NCBI GenBank assembly: GCA_018648825.1
Contig: JABGQL010000111.1
Location: 1-51,652 of the forward strand
Origin: Gammaproteobacteria bacterium
GTDB lineage: Bacteria; Pseudomonadota; Gammaproteobacteria; GCF-002020875
DNA: 51,652 nt
Reading direction: 5' to 3'
The notes under the pieces: model-generated
Told to the model about the DNA's origin: nothing
Seen by the model: the letters and a program-made list of their open reading frames with translations, nothing else
Database searches by the model: none
Translations under genes and position numbers: made by a program
Shown here: positions 47,843-51,652 of the stretch, piece by piece
Position numbering within the stretch: position 1 is the stretch's first letter
Layout of the letters: each line of letters opens with the position of its first letter

Positions 47843-50800
47843 CTACTTTTCTTGACTCATGGTAGAGAGCCAGACCCGAATCAGTGAGAAGAGCTGATCA
47901 TAGTCAATCGGTTTGGTCATGTAATCGGAGGCTCCAGCTGCGATACAGAGATCCCGATCCTCTCTCAGTGCCTTGGCTGTCAACGCAATAACCGGCAGTT
48001 TTTCAAACTGCTGCTGCTCACGAATCTTGCGGGTCGCCTCATAACCATCCATCACTGGCATCATAATATCCATCAATACCAGCTCTACCTCATGCTGATG
48101 CTGGTCCAACATATCCAACGCCTCTTGCCCATCCGCAGCGGTAAGAATCTTCAACCCCCTCTTCTCTAGAATGGAGCTGAGCGCAAAGGTGTTACGGATA
48201 TCATCATCCACCAAGAGAATGGTGCGATCATGGAACTGATCATCCACGTGGCTCACTTCAGAGAGTAGCTGCTGTTTATCTTCACTGAGGTCAGCACGTA
48301 CCCGGTGCAGGAAGATCGTGGTCTCCTCCAGCAGGCGCGCGGGCGACTCTGCTGTTTTCAACACAATACTCTCGGCATAGGCGCGTAGCTTCTTCTCCTC
48401 TTCCAGCGAGAGGTCCTTACCGGTATAGACAATCACCGGAACACGCTCAATGGAGGTATCCTCCGAAACCGCCTGTAGCACCTCATATCCACTCATATCC
48501 GGTAGACGAAGATCAAGGATAAAGGCATCAAAGCGGTTGCTGCGTAGCACCTCTAACGCCTCTGCACCCGAGCCGACCCCCTCGCACTGGATATCTTTGC
48601 CACAGCTCAAGAGTTTGATAATGGACTCTCGCTCAATCTGGTTATCCTCTACCACCAGCAGATGCTTCATTTTTCCAGAGAGATGGCCCTCAATTTGGGT
48701 GAAGGCATCCTCTAGCTGCTCTGGGTCCACCGGTTTAGTCAAGTACTGAGCCGCTCCCAAGCGGTACCCAAACTGGGCCTCCTCAATCACCGACATGATA
48801 TGTACCGGAATATGGCTGGTCCCTGGGTTCTTCTTCAGGTGACGAATCACCCCCCAGCCATCCATAATCGGCAGCTGAATATCCAGCAAAATGGCGGTTG
48901 GCAGATAGTGTTCAGCCAAACGCACCCCCTCTGTTCCGGTAGCAGCATGGACCACCTTAAACTCATGTTTCCGCCCTAGATCAATCAGGGTATGGGCAAA
49001 ACGGGGGTCATCCTCAACCACCAATAGAATACGCTCATCCTTCGGAGAGGTGACCATCTGGTCATCACGTACACTCTCACCCATCGACGAAGCGCTGACA
49101 TCCAAGGTAGTGCTAGGTCCCGCAACCTCCTGCTCCAGCTCATAGGAGGTCTCCGCAACCGCATTCATGGCAGCACTGGGAGAGAGAGGGATGACGATAC
49201 TGAAGATGGAGCCATGCTCCTCAGCCCCCACGCTAGACTGAAGCGCCAGTGCCCCCTCCAGCATATCTGCAATCTGGGAGGAGATCGACAACCCCAGCCC
49301 CGTTCCTCCATAGTTGCGACTGGTAGAGCCATCCGCCTGTTGGAAGGCCTCGAACACCAGTTGACGCTTCTCTTCAGGGATTCCCAAACCACTGTCGACT
49401 ACACTGAAGACCAGATAATCCTGTGGACGACTGCGCAGCACCTCTCGCAGATTACTGAAGGCGACCAAGTGTCTAATTAAGTTCTCATTAACAGCCTCTA
49501 CCTTGACACTAATCCCCCCCTGTGCGGTGAACTTCATCGCGTTGGAGAGGAAGTTACGCAACACCTGCTGCACCCGATCTCGATCACTACGGAAGGTTGC
49601 AGGCAAATTGGGGTCTACCTCAACCTCAAACCCCAGCTCTTTCTCTATCGCTTGTGGACGGAACAGGGCCTTGAAGCTGTTGGCAAACTCCTGAATATTG
49701 ATGGTGGAGAAGTGAACCGCCATCTTACCCGCCTCAATCTTGGAGAGATCCAACACCTCATTGATCAACCCCAGCAGATCAGAGCCAGCATCATGAATGA
49801 CCTGTGCATTGAGACGCTGCTCCTCATCATCCTCAACCCCTCCTCCTGCCAACATTTTCGACAGCAGTAGAATGGAGTTGAGTGGTGTGCGCAGCTCATG
49901 ACTCATATTGGCGAGGAATTCGGACTTGTATTTGCTCGACTGGGAGAGCTGCTCTGCACGTTCGTTCAACTCCTCTTGTGCCGCCACCAGACGACGATTG
50001 CGCTCCTCTACATCACGCTGCGTACGCTCCAACGCCTGAGTCTGCTCTTCCAACTGCTCATTGGTCTCTTGCAGCTCCTCTTGCTGGGTCTGCAACTCTT
50101 CGGCAAAGCTCTGTGACTCTTTCAGCGCCTTATCCAGCTCTGCCCGTGCAATCGCTGACTGGAAGGCGATACCCAAACCATCGGCCACCCGATTCAATAC
50201 TTCACGCTGATCATCATTGAGTGCATCAACTGACCCCAGCTCAATCACTCCACGCACCTCACCCTCAAAGCTGAAGGGGTAGACAATCACATTTTGTGGT
50301 GTCGACTCACCCAGCCCTGAGCTCACCTTGATATAGTCATCAGGCACCTGCTGTACCACAATCGGTTGATTTTCCAGTGCCGCCTGTCCCACCAGTGACT
50401 CGCCAAACTTAAACACGTTAGAGAGGTTCTTACGTTCGGTATAGGCATAAGAGCCCAGCAGGTGGAGCCGTTTTTCTCCCTCTTTACCCTTCTCCTCTTC
50501 ACTGCGAACAATATAGAGTGCACCGACCTGCATCCCTAGGTATTCACACAGCGCGGTGATCGCATGCGCGGCCAGCTCTTCAAAGCGCTGCTCACCACTG
50601 GTCGCGCTTCCAACACTAACCACACCTTGCTGGACCCAGTTCTGGCTCTGATTTTCTGTCAGGGTAACCCCCAAACTTTCGATCATCTGGTTCATCACCG
50701 GAGCGAGCTGATCCTCATCACTCTTTTTGCTCACCCGAACCGAGAAGTCATTATCCACCACCGCATTGGCAACGTTGCTCACCTCACGCAGAGAGAGCAA

Positions 50801-51535
50801 CATCTGTCGCATGGCGTTACCCAGTACATCCTGGTCGGAGCGGGGGGTAATCTCAGCACGGTAGTCTCCACGCGCCACCGTAGCCGCAACCTCACTCGCT
50901 TCGGTCATCCCCTCACTCATGCGGTTCAGGGAGTCGACCAACGGGTCATTGGTTGAACGGGGTTCAAGCCGATCCCCGTAGGCACCCGTCGCCAGTGTTG
51001 AAGCCAGCTCAACAATTTGGGCAGAAGAGCGGTTGATCTGACGCATCGACTCTTCGATTACCGAAAGCTCATCCTGAGTCTCTTCCTCCTCCTCTTCACC
51101 CAGCACGACACCGATAGCAATCTGCTGAGCCCGTTCGGCAATCATCTGAGTTCGGGTATAGAGTATACGAACGATAAAGAAGGCGACCGCCACTGCAAAG
51201 ATCAGTGCTACTAAAGCGATGATAAAGGTGGTGTTGCGAGAGGTTATAAAGGCCGATTCGGCATCCAGCAGAGTACTGCTCATCTCACTATCTGCCTTTT
51301 TCACCAGCTGCTTAAGGGTCGCTTCAGCGGCATCAAACTGGATGCGCCCCTGCTCGGTAGAGAGCGTCAGAGCCTGAGCATTGGAGTTAAGGCGGGAGAT
51401 ATCACGCACCTCTTGGTGAATGCTACGGTAGTTGCGGTAGGCTTGATTGAATAGCTCGTAGGCATTGCGCTCAACCTCTATGTTCTTGATCTGTGCCTCA
51501 TTCAACCCCTCCTCCTCCTCTTCGGCGGCAACCAA
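47843..51535 (-). CDS. Large hybrid histidine kinase (HAMP repeats-GAF-HisKA-HATPase-three REC), 5' end incomplete
   Basis: At least 1230 residues. Acidic coiled coil, membrane helix at about 103-123, several HAMP-like repeats (about 125-290), a GAF domain (about 310-460), a long coiled coil, HisKA (FLANMSHELRTPLNSILL), ATPase (G2 GGTGLGLSIS), then three receivers with ILLDIQLPIMDG, FILDLRLPDMSG and LVLMDIMMPVMDG. The only start codon in this frame is a TTG at 51535, but coiled-coil coding continues upstream to a TGA at 51610-51608, and the sequence before it looks coding in another frame. The true N-terminus, with a first membrane helix and sensor, is therefore outside the window or disrupted. 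Confidence 0.82.
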   Translation of the reverse strand: MVAAEEEEEGLNEAQIKNIEVERNAYELFNQAYRNYRSIHQEVRDISRLNSNAQALTLSTEQGRIQFDAAEATLKQLVKKADSEMSSTLLDAESAFITSRNTTFIIALVALIFAVAVAFFIVRILYTRTQMIAERAQQIAIGVVLGEEEEEETQDELSVIEESMRQINRSSAQIVELASTLATGAYGDRLEPRSTNDPLVDSLNRMSEGMTEASEVAATVARGDYRAEITPRSDQDVLGNAMRQMLLSLREVSNVANAVVDNDFSVRVSKKSDEDQLAPVMNQMIESLGVTLTENQSQNWVQQGVVSVGSATSGEQRFEELAAHAITALCEYLGMQVGALYIVRSEEEKGKEGEKRLHLLGSYAYTERKNLSNVFKFGESLVGQAALENQPIVVQQVPDDYIKVSSGLGESTPQNVIVYPFSFEGEVRGVIELGSVDALNDDQREVLNRVADGLGIAFQSAIARAELDKALKESQSFAEELQTQQEELQETNEQLEEQTQALERTQRDVEERNRRLVAAQEELNERAEQLSQSSKYKSEFLANMSHELRTPLNSILLLSKMLAGGGVEDDEEQRLNAQVIHDAGSDLLGLINEVLDLSKIEAGKMAVHFSTINIQEFANSFKALFRPQAIEKELGFEVEVDPNLPATFRSDRDRVQQVLRNFLSNAMKFTAQGGISVKVEAVNENLIRHLVAFSNLREVLRSRPQDYLVFSVVDSGLGIPEEKRQLVFEAFQQADGSTSRNYGGTGLGLSISSQIADMLEGALALQSSVGAEEHGSIFSIVIPLSPSAAMNAVAETSYELEQEVAGPSTTLDVSASSMGESVRDDQMVTSPKDERILLVVEDDPRFAHTLIDLGRKHEFKVVHAATGTEGVRLAEHYLPTAILLDIQLPIMDGWGVIRHLKKNPGTSHIPVHIMSVIEEAQFGYRLGAAQYLTKPVDPEQLEDAFTQIEGHLSGKMKHLLVVEDNQIERESIIKLLSCGKDIQCEGVGSGAEALEVLRSNRFDAFILDLRLPDMSGYEVLQAVSEDTSIERVPVIVYTGKDLSLEEEKKLRAYAESIVLKTAESPARLLEETTIFLHRVRADLSEDKQQLLSEVSHVDDQFHDRTILLVDDDIRNTFALSSILEKRGLKILTAADGQEALDMLDQHQHEVELVLMDIMMPVMDGYEATRKIREQQQFEKLPVIALTAKALREDRDLCIAAGASDYMTKPIDYDQLFSLIRVWLSTMSQEK

Positions 51536-51652
51536 CCGTTCCAGATCATTCAGGCGATTTTCAAGGTCACCTCTTTTATCGGCAAGGGTGCGGGCATACG
51601 TAACCGTTCAGACCCCAGTTCATTAGGGTAATCAATTTAACGAAATAGTGGA

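Overview
The window looks like a chromosome segment of a chemolithotrophic sulfur-oxidising gammaproteobacterium. Evidence: a truncated Sox operon (soxB-K-X-Y-Z-A without soxCD), flavocytochrome c sulfide dehydrogenase (fccAB), many c-type cytochromes, the pcnB-folK-panB-panC-panD order typical of Gammaproteobacteria, and menaquinone genes (menA, ubiE/menG, a short menE). The genus cannot be fixed from the sequence. No IS element, phage gene or CRISPR array was seen.

Layout. 1-4.7 kb: tail of an unknown gene and two histidine kinases with an unusual HNIGN box. 4.9-7.3 kb: c4-like dihaem cytochrome, NapC/NirT tetrahaem quinol dehydrogenase, periplasmic ankyrin protein. 7.3-8.0 kb: VapBC-type toxin-antitoxin pair. 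8.1-10.8 kb: nine-haem cytochrome c fused to a cytochrome b domain, and a DUF3365-like haem protein. 11.1-13.6 kb: fccAB behind a perfect FNR-type box, then a BamE-like small protein. 13.6-15.9 kb: octahaem hydroxylamine-oxidoreductase-like protein and a TPR protein. 16-21.1 kb: sox operon led by a cytochrome c5. 21.3-23.1 kb: ECF sigma factor, anti-sigma factor fused to a DsrE-like domain, and a separate exported DsrE-like protein. 23.2-28.1 kb: small proteins, rhodanese, pantothenate/folate genes and pcnB. 28.2 kb: tRNA-Glu(CUC). 28.9-32.5 kb: overlapping FrdB-FrdA-NuoF-like operon. 33.1-37.8 kb: MFS exporter, menE, ubiE, trihaem cytochrome, menA. 37.9-40.0 kb: small exported protein, ZnuA-SCO fusion, TusA-like protein. 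40.1-41.4 kb: second c4-like cytochrome and membrane haemerythrin behind a second perfect FNR-type box. 41.6 kb to the end: four sensor kinases (three hybrid) and a CheR methyltransferase.

How it fits together (inference). SoxXAYZB plus FccAB would oxidise thiosulfate and sulfide to stored sulfur, since SoxCD is absent, and feed electrons to small cytochromes. The NapC-type, b/c-fusion, HAO-like and haemerythrin proteins and the FNR-type boxes point to life at low oxygen with nitrogen-oxide or quinol-linked side chains. The FrdBA-NuoF-like set could be a soluble NADH:fumarate reductase.

The most novel candidates are the ECF/anti-sigma-DsrE system beside sox, with a shared GGAATAA promoter-like motif before the sigma, sox and hao-like genes; the FrdBA-NuoF-like operon; and the ZnuA-SCO fusion whose zinc site is degenerate.
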